DNA of 53,315 nt from Streptomyces indicus (GTDB lineage: Bacteria; Actinomycetota; Actinomycetes; Streptomycetales; Streptomycetaceae), in assembly GCF_900100315.1 (NCBI RefSeq), contig NZ_FNFF01000026.1, positions 1 to 53,315 on the forward strand. Reading direction: 5' to 3'. The notes below the pieces were generated by a model, which was not told the origin of the DNA, ran no database searches, and worked only from the letters and a program-made list of their open reading frames with translations. Position 1 is the first letter of the stretch. Each line of letters begins with the position of its first letter. Positions 40,509 to 49,009 of the stretch are shown in pieces. The position numbers were made by a program, and so were the translations under genes.

Positions 40509-41462
40509 ATGGGTACGGCGACGACGGTCCCCGAGACACGCGACATGAAGGGTCCCGAACTCTCCGGTGACGAGGCTTTCGAGGCGCTGCGGCACTACGG
40601 CGGACTGCATCTGCTGCACGACGCGTTCGTGCGCTTCCGGTACGCGGACGGCTTCAGCCACGCCCGGGCGCTCGCCCTGCAGACGGTCCTGGCCGTGGTG
40701 CCGATGGTCATCGTCTTCGTGGGGCTGTCGACCGTGCTGCACACCGAGAGCATCGGCCGGTTCGCGCAGGAGACCCTGCACCGCATGCCGTTGGGGCCGA
40801 GCGGCGAGGTGATCGACCAGGCGCTGGCGCGCAGCCGCAGGACCGCCGACGAGGGGACGCAGCTCGCCCTATGGCTGGCGCTGGTGTTCGCCCTGCTCAA
40901 CATCACGACGGCCATGTGCCAGATCGAGCGGGGCGCGAACCGGATCTACGGCAACGAACGCGACCGCCCCTTCCGGCGGAAGTACCCGCGCGGCCTCGTC
41001 ATGGCCGTCACGGCCGGGCTGCCGCTCGGCCTCGGCTTCGTGCTGATGGTGGCCGGGGACGCGCTGGGAGCGGCGGCCGCCTCCGTGTACGGCATCGACG
41101 CCGGGACCGGCACGGCGTGGGCGGTGCTGCGCTGGCCGCTGGGGTTCGTGCTCGCGCTGCTGTCGGCGAGCGTCATCTTCCGGCGCGCGCCGCGCCGGCG
41201 CCAACCCGGCTACACCTGGCTGGCGTTCGGCGCGGCGGTGTATCTCGTCCTGTGGACCGCGCTGACCTGGATCCTGAGCCGCTATCTGGCACTGAGCGGT
41301 TCCTTCGACGCGGTCTACGGCCCGCTCAGCGCCTTCATGTCCCTGCTCCTGTGGGCGTATCTCACCTCGATCGCCCTGTTCCTGGGCCTGGCCTTCGCCG
41401 CCCAGCTGGAGGCGGCACGGGCGCTGCGTCCGGGGCCGGCCGAGCCGGATCCGGGGGTGTGA
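40509..41462 (+). CDS. YihY/BrkB-family inner-membrane protein
   Basis: 317 residues from ATG 40509 (ATG 40545 is an alternative). The YihY order is visible: FRYADGFSHARALALQTVLAVVPMVIVFVGL (TM1), a linker with RTADEGTQLALWLALVFALLNITTAMCQIERGANRIYG (TM2 and the N-R-I-Y-G signature), then RPFRRKYPRGLVMAVTAG, TM3-4, and GFVLALLSASVIFRRAPRRRQPGYTWLAFGAAVYLVLWTALTWIL (TM5) and FMSLLLWAYLTSIALFLGLAFAAQLEAAR (TM6). BrkB-type proteins are of uncertain function; older RNase BN names are wrong. Single gene with a strong terminator behind. Confidence 0.88.
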   Translation: MGTATTVPETRDMKGPELSGDEAFEALRHYGGLHLLHDAFVRFRYADGFSHARALALQTVLAVVPMVIVFVGLSTVLHTESIGRFAQETLHRMPLGPSGEVIDQALARSRRTADEGTQLALWLALVFALLNITTAMCQIERGANRIYGNERDRPFRRKYPRGLVMAVTAGLPLGLGFVLMVAGDALGAAAASVYGIDAGTGTAWAVLRWPLGFVLALLSASVIFRRAPRRRQPGYTWLAFGAAVYLVLWTALTWILSRYLALSGSFDAVYGPLSAFMSLLLWAYLTSIALFLGLAFAAQLEAARALRPGPAEPDPGV

Positions 41463-41518
41463 GGCGGATCCGGGGGTGTGGGGCGGACCGGTCCTCCGGC
41501 AGGAAGGCCGACGGTGGA

Positions 41519-41558
41519 GCGGAGCCGGCGCCGTCCGCCGGGACGGCGCCGGCTCCGC
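41519..41558. terminator. Strong bidirectional terminator
   Basis: Perfect 17-bp stem (41519-41535 with 41542-41558), 6-base loop CGCCGG. Between convergent YihY and DHFR-like genes. Confidence 0.85.
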
Positions 41559-41567
41559 CGTTGCCTC

Positions 41568-42173
41568 CTACGAGCTCTGCTCTTTCCTCGTGTACGTCAG
41601 GAACGCACTGCCGCTCTCCAGAATCTTGCTGTCCGTCAAGGTGAAGGCGGTGGGCTCGAAGCGGGCGTGCGTGCCGAACAGCGGGATGCCTGTGCCGACC
41701 GTGAGTGGGGCGAGCTTCAGGATCAGTTGGTCGATCTCGCCGTAGAGAGCGCCCGCGAGTTCACCTCCGCCGATCAGCCAGATGTCCTTGCCGTCCTCCT
41801 TCTTGAGGCGGCGGACGGTTTCCACCGGGTCCTCCGCGACCAGTTCGACGCTCGGGGCGGGGCTCTGGGTCAGGGTGCGGGAGAAGACGAGGTGGCGCAG
41901 GTGCGGGTAGGCGTCCGGGACGCCGGCGTCGACTCCGAGCTGATAGGTGCGGCGCCCTTCGAGGACGGTGTCGAAGCGGGTGCCGGGTGCGGTGATGCCG
42001 AGCGCCTCCCGGGCCGGGGCCGGCAGGGTCTCCGGGAACTCGGCGGCCAGATGCTGAAGGTAGTCGTCGGCGATCGGCCAGAACGCGTCCGGACCGCTGG
42101 TGGGGTCCGACCCGTCGGGGCCGGCGATCTGCCCGTCCAGGGTGACGGCGATGTAGTAGACGAGCTTGCGCAC
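41568..42173 (-). CDS. Dihydrofolate-reductase-like (RibD C-terminal fold) protein
   Basis: 201 residues from GTG 42173, chosen because GGGGAGGA stands 6 bases ahead; ATG 42239 in frame would add 22 residues of low complexity. VRKLVYYIAVTLDGQIAGPDG, TVLEGRRTYQLG, HLVFSRTLTQSP, DIWLIGGGELAGALYGEIDQLILKLAPLTVGTGIPLFG are the standard blocks of the DfrA/YyaP family. NADPH-dependent reductase fold; substrate unknown and not necessarily folate. Divergent from a TetR gene with two palindromes between. Confidence 0.9.
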   Translation of the reverse strand: MRKLVYYIAVTLDGQIAGPDGSDPTSGPDAFWPIADDYLQHLAAEFPETLPAPAREALGITAPGTRFDTVLEGRRTYQLGVDAGVPDAYPHLRHLVFSRTLTQSPAPSVELVAEDPVETVRRLKKEDGKDIWLIGGGELAGALYGEIDQLILKLAPLTVGTGIPLFGTHARFEPTAFTLTDSKILESGSAFLTYTRKEQSS

Positions 42174-42426
42174 GGGTTCCTCCCCGGGACGGTGGTGCGA
42201 CGGACGGTCTGCGGCGGTGGTGCGGGAAGTGGCTGTCATAGGCCCTTTCAGCGGCGGGTGCCCGGCTTGGGGAGCGGGCGGGGGCGGGGAATCGAGCGGG
42301 GCTTGGCGGGCTGCGGGAAACGGGCACCCTGCGCGTGGGTCATGCGGTGGGGCTCGGCCCGGCGTACGGACTGGTTGCGCATCGCACTCCTCGGCGGCTG
42401 TCATGGATCACGGCGACTGATGTACT

Positions 42427-42465
42427 CTGCTTGCAGTGGTTAGAACGTAGTACTGCACTTGCAGT
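42427..42465. promoter_or_regulatory. Two operator-like palindromes between DHFR-like and TetR genes
   Basis: Site 1: CTGC, TT, GCAG at 42427-42436. Site 2: ACTGCA, CT, TGCAGT at 42452-42465, perfect. Both share the core CTTGCAGTGGT (42430 and 42458). Site spacing is 28 bases. The TetR start is 31 bases downstream. Confidence 0.65.
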
Positions 42466-42496
42466 GGTGTCAACGCCTTTCCGGAAGGAATCCTCG

Positions 42497-43075
42497 ATGC
42501 GCCAGAACCCGGCCCGCCGCACCGCACTCCTCGACGCCGCCGTGGAGGTCCTGGCCCGCGAGGGCTCGCGTGGACTCACCCTGCGCGCCGTCGACACCGA
42601 GGCCCAGGTCCCGAAGGGCACGACCACCAACTACTTCGCCCACCGCGCCGAGTTGCTCGCGCAGGTCATGACCCGGATCCAGGAGCGCCTCACGCCCGAC
42701 GAGGGCCAACTCGCCGCCACCATGCAGGAGAAGCCCTCGGCCGAGCTGACCGCCACGCTCCTCAAGCAGCTGCACCAGCGGATGCGCGCCGACCGCAGCA
42801 GCTGGCTGGCGCTCATGGAGCTGCGGCTCGAAGCCACCCGCCGGCCCGAACTGCACGCCGAACTCACCCGGTTCTTCACCGCTCAGCTCGACGGCAACAT
42901 CGCCTTCCACCTCGACTCCGGCCTGCCCGGCGACCGGATCACCGTCGTCCTGCTCTATCTGGCGATGCTCGGCCTGATCATCGACGACCTCACGGTGCCC
43001 GACCTCCTTGCGCCCTACCCGATCGACCAGCTCATCGAGGAGATGACCCGCCGACTGCTGCCCTCCGCCCAGTAG
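42497..43075 (+). CDS. TetR-family transcriptional regulator
   Basis: 192 residues from ATG 42497 with GGAAGGAA upstream. HTH about 6-50: ARRTALLDAAVEVLAREGSRGLTLRAVDTEAQVPKGTTTNYFAHRAELLAQV. The helical C-terminal part has HQRMRADRSSWLALMELRLEATRRPELHAELTRFFTAQLD, the TetR_C type with a conserved E-L-R-L-E-A-x-R motif. Divergent from the DHFR-like gene and very likely its repressor through the paired palindromes upstream. Confidence 0.9.
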   Translation: MRQNPARRTALLDAAVEVLAREGSRGLTLRAVDTEAQVPKGTTTNYFAHRAELLAQVMTRIQERLTPDEGQLAATMQEKPSAELTATLLKQLHQRMRADRSSWLALMELRLEATRRPELHAELTRFFTAQLDGNIAFHLDSGLPGDRITVVLLYLAMLGLIIDDLTVPDLLAPYPIDQLIEEMTRRLLPSAQ

Positions 43076-43181
43076 TTCCCCGCGTACTGCTCCTGCCGGG
43101 TTCTGCCCGCGCGCCGGCTCCGACCGCCCTGTGGCGTACGCTCGCCGTCCGGAGGGAACGGCGAGGCAGGGGGCACAGGGC

Positions 43182-43907
43182 ATGGCGGCGATCAGTCTGC
43201 GCAAGGTGGAGGAGACCGCGCCCGCGCTGGTCAGCCTGTACAAGAGCGCGGGGGTGTCGCTGGCCAAGCACGGCCTCGGACACCAACGCGCCGCCGTCTA
43301 CCTGGTCGTGGACTACTCGGGCTCGATGAAGCCGTACTACAAGAACGGCAGCGTGCAGGCGCTGGCCGACCGGGTGCTCGGTCTCTCCGCCCATCTCGAC
43401 GACGACGGTCAAGTCCCCACCGTCTTCTTCTCCACCGACATCGACGCGGTCGAGACCATCGGCCTCGCGGGCCACGAGGGCCGGATCGAGCAGATCGTGT
43501 CCCGGCTCGGCCACATGGGCAAGACCAGCTACCACCTCGCGATGGACGCGGTGATCGACCACTACCTCGACAGCAACCCCACCGCCCCGGCGCTCGTGGT
43601 CTTCCAGACCGACGGCGGGCCCATCAACAAGCTCGCCGCCGAACGGTACGTGTGCAAGGCGGCGAAGCTGCCGATGTTCTGGCAGTTCATCGGCTTCGGC
43701 GATCCGCACAGCAAGCAGTTCGACTTCCTGCGCAAGCTCGACGAACTCGCCGTCCCCCAGCGGCGCGTGGTCGACAACGCGGGGTTCTTCCACGCCGGCC
43801 ACGACCCGCTGGCCGTGCCGGACGACGTCCTGTACGACCGGCTCGTCGGGGAGTTCCCGCGCTGGCTCGAGGCTGCGCAGGCGCAGGGCATCCGGCCGGG
43901 CGCATAG
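43182..43907 (+). CDS. TerF-like von Willebrand A domain protein
   Basis: 241 residues from ATG 43182. MAAISLRKVEETAPALVSLYKSAGVSLAKHGL opens like TerF of the tellurium/stress ter system. The MIDAS motif is D44-Y-S46-G-S48, with later T in GKTSYHLAMDAVIDHY and TDGGP. The end, VPDDVLYDRLVGEFPRWLEAAQAQGIR, is also TerF-like. Metal-dependent adhesion or scaffold domain in the cytosol; ter systems act at the membrane in stress. No terB/C/D/E gene lies in this window, so this copy is solitary. Confidence 0.85.
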   Translation: MAAISLRKVEETAPALVSLYKSAGVSLAKHGLGHQRAAVYLVVDYSGSMKPYYKNGSVQALADRVLGLSAHLDDDGQVPTVFFSTDIDAVETIGLAGHEGRIEQIVSRLGHMGKTSYHLAMDAVIDHYLDSNPTAPALVVFQTDGGPINKLAAERYVCKAAKLPMFWQFIGFGDPHSKQFDFLRKLDELAVPQRRVVDNAGFFHAGHDPLAVPDDVLYDRLVGEFPRWLEAAQAQGIRPGA

Positions 43908-44009
43908 CCGCACCGCGCGCGTTGCCGGGGCGGGTGCCGCTCAACCGCACGCCGCGACGGCCCTGTCGGTCCCGCTAGGCTCCATGGCACCCGAGTCGAA
44001 GGAGTGCCC

Positions 44010-44867
44010 ATGCCCGCGCCGGAGCCGACCGACCTCTCGCAGCTGCCGATACGCCGGCTCGCGAGCACCGAGCTCGCCGCGATCCAGGACCTGGCCTACG
44101 GCAGGGACTGGTACTACCCGGACCGCACCTGGCAGTTGCTCTTCGGCATCGGCGAGCTGCACGGCGTCTTCGACGGGCACGGGCGTCTGCTCTCGGTCGG
44201 CGCCCTGAGCCGCTTCGGCGCGCGGCTCGCCGCAATCGGGATGGTCATGACGGATCCCGGCCACGAGGGGCGGGGCCTGTCCCGGCGCGTGATGAGCCGC
44301 CTCATCGAGCGCGCGGGCGACGCACAGGTCACGCTCTACGCCACCACGGCCGGCCGTCCGCTGTACGAGAAGCTCGGGTTCACCGCCACCGGCTCCAGCA
44401 CCATGTTCACCGGCCGGCCCGTCGCGGTCACGCCTTCCGGGCGCTCACGCCCCGCCGTGCCCGCCGATCTGCCGCGCCTGCTCGAACTCGACGCCCGCGC
44501 CATGGGGGTCGACCGCTCCCCGCTGCTGATCCGGCTCTTCGACTACGCGGACCGGCTGCGCGTCATCGAGGAGGACGGGCGGCTGCTCGCGTACGGGGGT
44601 GCGTGGCGCGGCTCCGACAAGGTCGTGATCGGGCCGCTGATCGCACACCGGGACCAGGACGCGCTCGACCTCCTCGACGACATCGCGGCCTCCGTACGCG
44701 GCACCGTCCGGCTCGAAGCGCACAGCGAGCGCCCGCACCTTGCGGAGTGGGCCACCGCCCACAAGCTCGGCGAGCAGGCCACGATCACGCCCATGGCGCT
44801 GCGGGACCAAGCCCTGCCCGGTGAGCGGGAGTTGTGGCACGTGCCGTTCTCCGTCGCCGTGAACTGA
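44010..44867 (+). CDS. GNAT-family N-acetyltransferase, two GNAT-like halves
   Basis: 285 residues from ATG 44010 (AAGGAG 6 bases upstream at 43999-44004). The first half has the acetyl-CoA loop: IGMVMTDPGHEGRGLSRRVMSRLIERAG, then YATTAGRPLYEKLGFTATG. The second half (RPAVPADLPRLLELDARAMGVDRSPLL...LLAYGGAWRGSDKVVIGPLIAHRDQDALDLLDDIAA) is a second, degenerate GNAT fold lacking the RxxGxG/A loop, as in the Eis-like/YitH class. Acetyl donor acetyl-CoA, acceptor unknown. Convergent with the DUF5709 gene. Confidence 0.88.
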   Translation: MPAPEPTDLSQLPIRRLASTELAAIQDLAYGRDWYYPDRTWQLLFGIGELHGVFDGHGRLLSVGALSRFGARLAAIGMVMTDPGHEGRGLSRRVMSRLIERAGDAQVTLYATTAGRPLYEKLGFTATGSSTMFTGRPVAVTPSGRSRPAVPADLPRLLELDARAMGVDRSPLLIRLFDYADRLRVIEEDGRLLAYGGAWRGSDKVVIGPLIAHRDQDALDLLDDIAASVRGTVRLEAHSERPHLAEWATAHKLGEQATITPMALRDQALPGERELWHVPFSVAVN

Positions 44868-44905
44868 CGAGGCGGGGGGCGGGTCGGCGGGTACGCGGCG
44901 CCCGG

Positions 44906-45469
44906 TCAGGTGTCGCGCGGTGACGGCGTGACGTGCACCGCGGCCTCCTCGGCCCCTGCGGCGCCGCCGTCCACCCCGCGGTCGGCGGCGACCTCCTCCT
45001 TCGTGGTCACCTCGCGCACGCCCTCGTCCGGGGCGACCAGGCGCCCGGCGCGCTCCGCGCCCGCCTCCGGGTCGACCGGCTCGCCCTCACCGCCGGGCAG
45101 ATCGCCCACCGGCTCGCCGCCGCTCTCGCCGCGCTCGCCGGGTTCGCCGGGTTCGCCGCGTTCAGCGACGGCCTCGTCCGGCGCGGGCTGGGTCGTGTCG
45201 GGGACTTCCTGCCGCAGGCGCTCGTCCAGGCTCTCGCCCTCGTGCTGCTCCGCGGCCGTGACGCCCGTCTTCGTCACACCGAGGGGCTTCTCCGGCGGTG
45301 AGTAGCCCTCGTCGAGGATGTCGTCCGCGTCCCGTTCGTCCAGGGCGTCCTGGAGGTCGAGGGGCGCGGCGTCCTCCTGCTCCTCGTTGCTCCCGGTGGG
45401 CTGGTGGACCTCGTCCGCCATGCTCGCGTGGATGTCCTCCGGCGTGATGTCCTGCTCGTCGTCGCTCAT
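44906..45469 (-). CDS. DUF5709 protein, acidic
   Basis: 187 residues. Key block DDILDEGYSPPEKPLGVTKTGVTAAEQHEGESLDERLRQEVPD and the end AGRLVAPDEGV...DRGVDGGAAGAEEAAVHV are the DUF5709 signature of Streptomyces and relatives. Very acidic and probably disordered between, with a short Gly/Glu repeat (GEPGEPGERGESGGEP). Cytosolic; function unknown, but family members are often stress-linked in actinobacteria. ATG 45469. Confidence 0.9.
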   Translation of the reverse strand: MSDDEQDITPEDIHASMADEVHQPTGSNEEQEDAAPLDLQDALDERDADDILDEGYSPPEKPLGVTKTGVTAAEQHEGESLDERLRQEVPDTTQPAPDEAVAERGEPGEPGERGESGGEPVGDLPGGEGEPVDPEAGAERAGRLVAPDEGVREVTTKEEVAADRGVDGGAAGAEEAAVHVTPSPRDT

Positions 45470-45620
45470 GACCGCCTCGCGTTCGTTCGTGTTTCGGCCG
45501 CCCCGATGCGGCCAAAGTCGCCGCAGGGGGACGGACCTGACGCAGTACCCCGCGCACGCAGGCGCATGCGGTGATCGCGTCGGCTGGGCGTGGCCCCGGC
45601 CGCACCGCGTCGGACTCCCG

Positions 45621-46004
45621 TCAGCTCAGCCGCAGTTGTGCGTCCACCTCCTGGTCGCCGGAGGCGCTGCCGAGGTCCGCGACCGCGAACGCGGCCTCCA
45701 GTGCCTCCCGCAGCCGCGCCACCGCGACAGGGCCGCCTTGCAGCTGCGCCGTGACAGGTCCTTCGAGGCGTACGTCCGGGCCGGGGTGCGGGCGGTGCGC
45801 CGCAGCGAAGGTGCCGATCCACACCGCGGGCGTCCGGCTTCCGGCCGGCAGCGGCCCGCCGGGGTCGCGGTCGGAGGGGAACTGCTCCCGCAGGACCGTG
45901 AACACCGCTTCGGCATCGGCCGCGGAGCATTCGCCCAGGACGACCTGCACCTGGTCGACGGAGGGCGCGTCCGCCGAGACGTTCCGGCCGGGTGAGCCGT
46001 TCAT
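45621..46004 (-). CDS. Hypothetical protein, 127 aa
   Basis: From ATG 46004 (GGAGAC upstream) MNGSPGRNVSADAPSVDQVQVVLGECSAADAEAVFTVLREQF... to ...SASGDQEVDAQLRLS. The order strand - helix - strand (VWIGTFAAAHR) - helix (VAVARLREALEAAFAVA) suggests a small alpha/beta ferredoxin-like domain. I do not recognise the family. It follows the LLM oxidoreductase gene on the same strand by 43 bases, so they may be co-transcribed. Confidence 0.65.
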   Translation of the reverse strand: MNGSPGRNVSADAPSVDQVQVVLGECSAADAEAVFTVLREQFPSDRDPGGPLPAGSRTPAVWIGTFAAAHRPHPGPDVRLEGPVTAQLQGGPVAVARLREALEAAFAVADLGSASGDQEVDAQLRLS

Positions 46005-46047
46005 GGGGTCTCCTCGCTCTCCTTGCGTGCCTGTCTTCAAGTTCCTG

Positions 46048-47013
46048 TCACAACTCGCGCAGCGCGGGCAGCAGTTCCTTCTCGGCCCAGTCGATGTACG
46101 GGCGCTGGTGGTCGCCGCCCACCTGGACCAGGGCGATCTCCGTGAAGCCGGCTTCCGCGTAGGGGCGGACCGCTTCCACGAACGCCTCGACGTCGTCCCC
46201 GCAGGGGATCTTCTCGGCGATGTCCTGCGGCGTGACGTACTGCGTCGCCGCGCTGAACGCGCTGGGCCCCGGCAGGGCGGCGTTGACCGGCCAGCCGCCG
46301 ACGGCCCAGCGGAACTGCTCGTGGGCGCGGGCGACCGCCGCGTCCTTGTCCCGGTCGAAGCAGACGGGCAGCTGTCCCACCCTCGGCTTGCCCGCGCCTC
46401 CGTGCCGGTCGAAGGACTCCAGGAGCTCCGCCTCGGGCTCGGTCGCGATGACCAGATCCGCGTGCTTGCCCGCGAGCGCGCAGGACAGCTCGCCCGACAC
46501 CGCGATGCCGAGGGGCACCGGCTCGTCGGGCAGGTCCCACAGGCGCGCATCAGCCACGTCGAAGTGGGTGCCTTCGTGGTTCACATTGCCCCCGGCGAAC
46601 AGCGCGCGGATGATCCCGACCGCTTCCTCCAGCATGTCGAGGCGCACCCGTGCGGAGGGCCAACCGCCGCCGACCACATGCTCGTTGAGGTTCTCGCCGG
46701 AGCCGAGCCCTAGCCGGAACCGCCCTTCGGACAGGAGCTGCATCGTCGCGGCCTTCTGCGCCACGACGGCCGGGTGGTAGCGGGTGGTCGGGCAGGTCAC
46801 GTACGTCATGAGCGGGATCCGCGAGGTGGCCTGTGCCGCGGCCCCGAGCACGCTCCAGGCGTACGGGGAATGTCCCTGGGACTCCAGCCACGGGAAGTAG
46901 TGGTCCGAGGTGACGGAGAAGTCGAAGCCCGCCCGTTCCGCGGCGACGACATCGTCGACGAGCGCCCGGGGGCCTGCCTGCTCGGTCATCATCGTGTAGC
47001 CGATTTGCACCAT
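46048..47013 (-). CDS. F420-dependent LLM-class oxidoreductase
   Basis: 321 residues from ATG 47013 (MVQIGYTMMTEQAGPRALVDDVVAAERAGFDFSVTSDHYFPW). RIPLMTYVTCPTTRYHPAVVAQKAATMQLLSEGRFRLGLGSGENLNEHVVG and NHEGTHFDVADARLWDLPDEPVPLGIAVSG match the F420-dependent glucose-6-phosphate dehydrogenase-like group (TIGR03557 in my memory). A TIM-barrel flavin/F420 enzyme in the cytosol; substrate unknown. A longer frame from 47073 would add only low-complexity residues. Upstream of the 127-aa gene. Confidence 0.9.
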   Translation of the reverse strand: MVQIGYTMMTEQAGPRALVDDVVAAERAGFDFSVTSDHYFPWLESQGHSPYAWSVLGAAAQATSRIPLMTYVTCPTTRYHPAVVAQKAATMQLLSEGRFRLGLGSGENLNEHVVGGGWPSARVRLDMLEEAVGIIRALFAGGNVNHEGTHFDVADARLWDLPDEPVPLGIAVSGELSCALAGKHADLVIATEPEAELLESFDRHGGAGKPRVGQLPVCFDRDKDAAVARAHEQFRWAVGGWPVNAALPGPSAFSAATQYVTPQDIAEKIPCGDDVEAFVEAVRPYAEAGFTEIALVQVGGDHQRPYIDWAEKELLPALREL

Positions 47014-47104
47014 AGAGCCCGATTTTCCAACGGGGCCCGTCTGAAACATCCGGGCCCCGGACAGGGCGCACACGGGCAGCAGCCGACCCTCCCGGCCGCG
47101 TCGG

Positions 47105-48094
47105 TCAGGCGGTGAGCGGCGGGACGCGCTCGCCCTCGGGCGGCGGTCCCGGCGGAGTGCCGTCGCCGAACGGGCGCCCGCCCAGGGCCTCCCGCCCGTG
47201 CGGGGTCAGCCAGCCCTGTGGCGCGGGTCCTGCCGGGACGATGCCGGTCGGGTTGATGGTGCGGTGCACCCCGTAGTAGTGCGTCTTGATCTGCTCGAAG
47301 TCGATGGTGTCGCCGAAGCCCGGGGTCTGGAACAGGTCTCGCGCGTACGCCCACAGGGCGGGCAGCTCGGTGAGCTTGTGCCGGTTGCACTTGAAGTGGC
47401 CGTGGTAGACCGCGTCGAACCGGACCAGCGTCACGAAGAGCCGTACATCCGCCTCGGTGATCGAGTCACCCACCAGGTACCGGCGGGTGGAGAGCCGCTC
47501 CTCCAGCCGGTCCATCCGCTCCCACAGGGCCCGGTAGGCCCGCTCGTACGCCTCCTGGGAGGTGGCGAACCCGCACTTGTACACCCCGTTGTTGAGGTCG
47601 GCGAACACCTGGTCCGCGATCTCGTCGATCTCGTCGCGGAGCTTCTCGGGGTACAGGTCGGGAGCGCCCTCGCGCTGGTGCGCCCGCCACTCGTGGCCCA
47701 GGTCGAGGGTGATCTGCGCGAAGTCGTTCGTCACGACCTTGCCGGTGGGGATGTCCACGATCGCCGGCACGGTGATGCCGAGGGGGTAGTCGGGGTCGCG
47801 CGCGAAGAACGCCTCCTGGAGGCGCTCGATGCCGAGCACGGGGTCCTTGCCGTCCGGGTCGAGGTGGAAGGACCAGCTGCGCTCGTCGTGCAGCGGTCCG
47901 GCGATACCCATCGACAGGACGCCCTCGAGCCCCATCAGCCGCCGCACGATCGCCGCTCGGTTCGCCCAGGGGCACGCACGGGCGATGACCAGCCGGTAGC
48001 GGCCCGGCTCGACGGGATATCCGTCGCGCCCGTCCTCCGTGATCCGCGTGGTGATGTACCGCTGGTCCCTCTTGAACTCTCCGTCACCGGCCAT
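47105..48094 (-). CDS. Xi-class glutathionyl/mycothiol hydroquinone reductase
   Basis: 329 residues. The active-site C41-P-W-A sits in VIARACPWANR, and the N-terminal thioredoxin-like part runs to DPVLGIERLQEAFFARDPDYPLGITVPAIVDIPTGKVVTNDFAQI. The GST C-terminal helical domain has YLVGDSITEADVRLFVTLVRFDAVYHGHFKCN and the Xi-class end GFGDTIDFEQIKTHYYGVHRTINPTGIVPAGP. Xi enzymes strip a thiol from S-glutathionyl-hydroquinones. Streptomyces make mycothiol, not glutathione, so mycothionyl conjugates are the likely substrate; this is established for the genus but inference for this gene. Confidence 0.9.
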   Translation of the reverse strand: MAGDGEFKRDQRYITTRITEDGRDGYPVEPGRYRLVIARACPWANRAAIVRRLMGLEGVLSMGIAGPLHDERSWSFHLDPDGKDPVLGIERLQEAFFARDPDYPLGITVPAIVDIPTGKVVTNDFAQITLDLGHEWRAHQREGAPDLYPEKLRDEIDEIADQVFADLNNGVYKCGFATSQEAYERAYRALWERMDRLEERLSTRRYLVGDSITEADVRLFVTLVRFDAVYHGHFKCNRHKLTELPALWAYARDLFQTPGFGDTIDFEQIKTHYYGVHRTINPTGIVPAGPAPQGWLTPHGREALGGRPFGDGTPPGPPPEGERVPPLTA

Positions 48095-48169
48095 GAATTG
48101 AGCCTACTGCGCCGCCGGGGAGACGGCAGATCCGCGCCGCCTCGGGGCAGCCGGCAGGTCTGCGTCGTG

Positions 48170-48520
48170 TCAGTCGCCCTGCGCCCACGCGGCACACGGA
48201 AGCGAGAGGTAGACGCCGACGTCGCGCAGCCCTGTGGCGGCGACGATGTTCGCGTGGAGGGTGTCGATGCGCTCCTGCCGGTTCGCGGCCCGGCTCTCGA
48301 ACCACTTGGACTTCACCTCGATCACCACCTCGAGACCGCTGCGGTCCAGCGGACCGCGCTGCCGGAAGCGGAGCTCCACATCTCCCGGCCGCAGGTCCCC
48401 GTCGTACGGCTCCTCGGGGCACTGCACGGCGAGGGACACGAGATGGGGCAGCGCGTCGCCCAGGGCGCGGAGTCCGGGTTCGGCGACGGAGGGTGCATAG
48501 GTGATGTCCACGAGCGGCAT
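48170..48520 (-). CDS. Tautomerase/CHMI-like protein
   Basis: 116 residues. P2 directly after Met (MPLVDITYAP) is the catalytic N-terminal Pro base of the tautomerase superfamily. The pattern ALPHLVSLAVQCPEEPYDGDLRPGDVELRFRQR and GLEVVIEVKSKWFESRAANRQERIDTLHANIVAATGL resembles 5-carboxymethyl-2-hydroxymuconate isomerases. Probable keto-enol isomerase in the cytosol. Ends 75 bases before the GST start on the same strand; the preceding SRPBCC gene ends 9 bases earlier, so they are a likely pair. Confidence 0.85.
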   Translation of the reverse strand: MPLVDITYAPSVAEPGLRALGDALPHLVSLAVQCPEEPYDGDLRPGDVELRFRQRGPLDRSGLEVVIEVKSKWFESRAANRQERIDTLHANIVAATGLRDVGVYLSLPCAAWAQGD

Positions 48521-48529
48521 CGGGCCACT

Positions 48530-48970
48530 CTAGAGCTGGTGCTCGCGCTCGGCGATCCGCGCCAGCTTCGTGAGCATCATGCCGTTGCGGACCTTCACCA
48601 AGTAGTCCACCGGAAGGCCGTGCATCCTGCTGCCCGGGCCGCGGATGGGGTGCCAGTCGAGGATGAAGAGGGTGTTCTCGCCCCAGGGGATCAGCTTCAT
48701 CGCGATACGGGCTGCTCCGAACGGGCCTGCCTTCGCCTCCAGTTCCAGGCGCTCCTGCGGGACGCAGATGCGCACGGTGGAGGTGTCGTCGAGGGTGGCG
48801 GCGCCGAGGCCCACGCGGACTTTCAGCTGGGAGCCGACCGCCGGCCAGTGCGGGTCGGCCGCGAGCACCTGCTGCGTTCCGGTGACCCACTCCCCGTAGC
48901 GCCGTCCGCTGGACAGGAGATCCCAGACCTCGGCCGGTGAGCTCTGGATCAGACAGCGATTGCGTGCCAT
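48530..48970 (-). CDS. SRPBCC-fold (polyketide cyclase-like) protein
   Basis: 146 residues. MARNRCLIQSSPAEVWDLLSSGRRYGEWVTGT is the usual opening of the polyketide-cyclase/START family, followed by LKVRVGLGAATLDDTSTVRICVPQERLELEAKAGPFGAARIAMKLIPWGENTLFILDWHPIRGP. Hydrophobic-ligand cavity; no catalytic residue assigned. ATG 48970. Gap to the baeRF gene is 39 bases and to the tautomerase 9 bases, so the genes form one run. Confidence 0.85.
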   Translation of the reverse strand: MARNRCLIQSSPAEVWDLLSSGRRYGEWVTGTQQVLAADPHWPAVGSQLKVRVGLGAATLDDTSTVRICVPQERLELEAKAGPFGAARIAMKLIPWGENTLFILDWHPIRGPGSRMHGLPVDYLVKVRNGMMLTKLARIAEREHQL

Positions 48971-49009
48971 GTGGCGCTTCCTTCCGTCGTGAGGTGACCC
49001 CGTGGCGCG

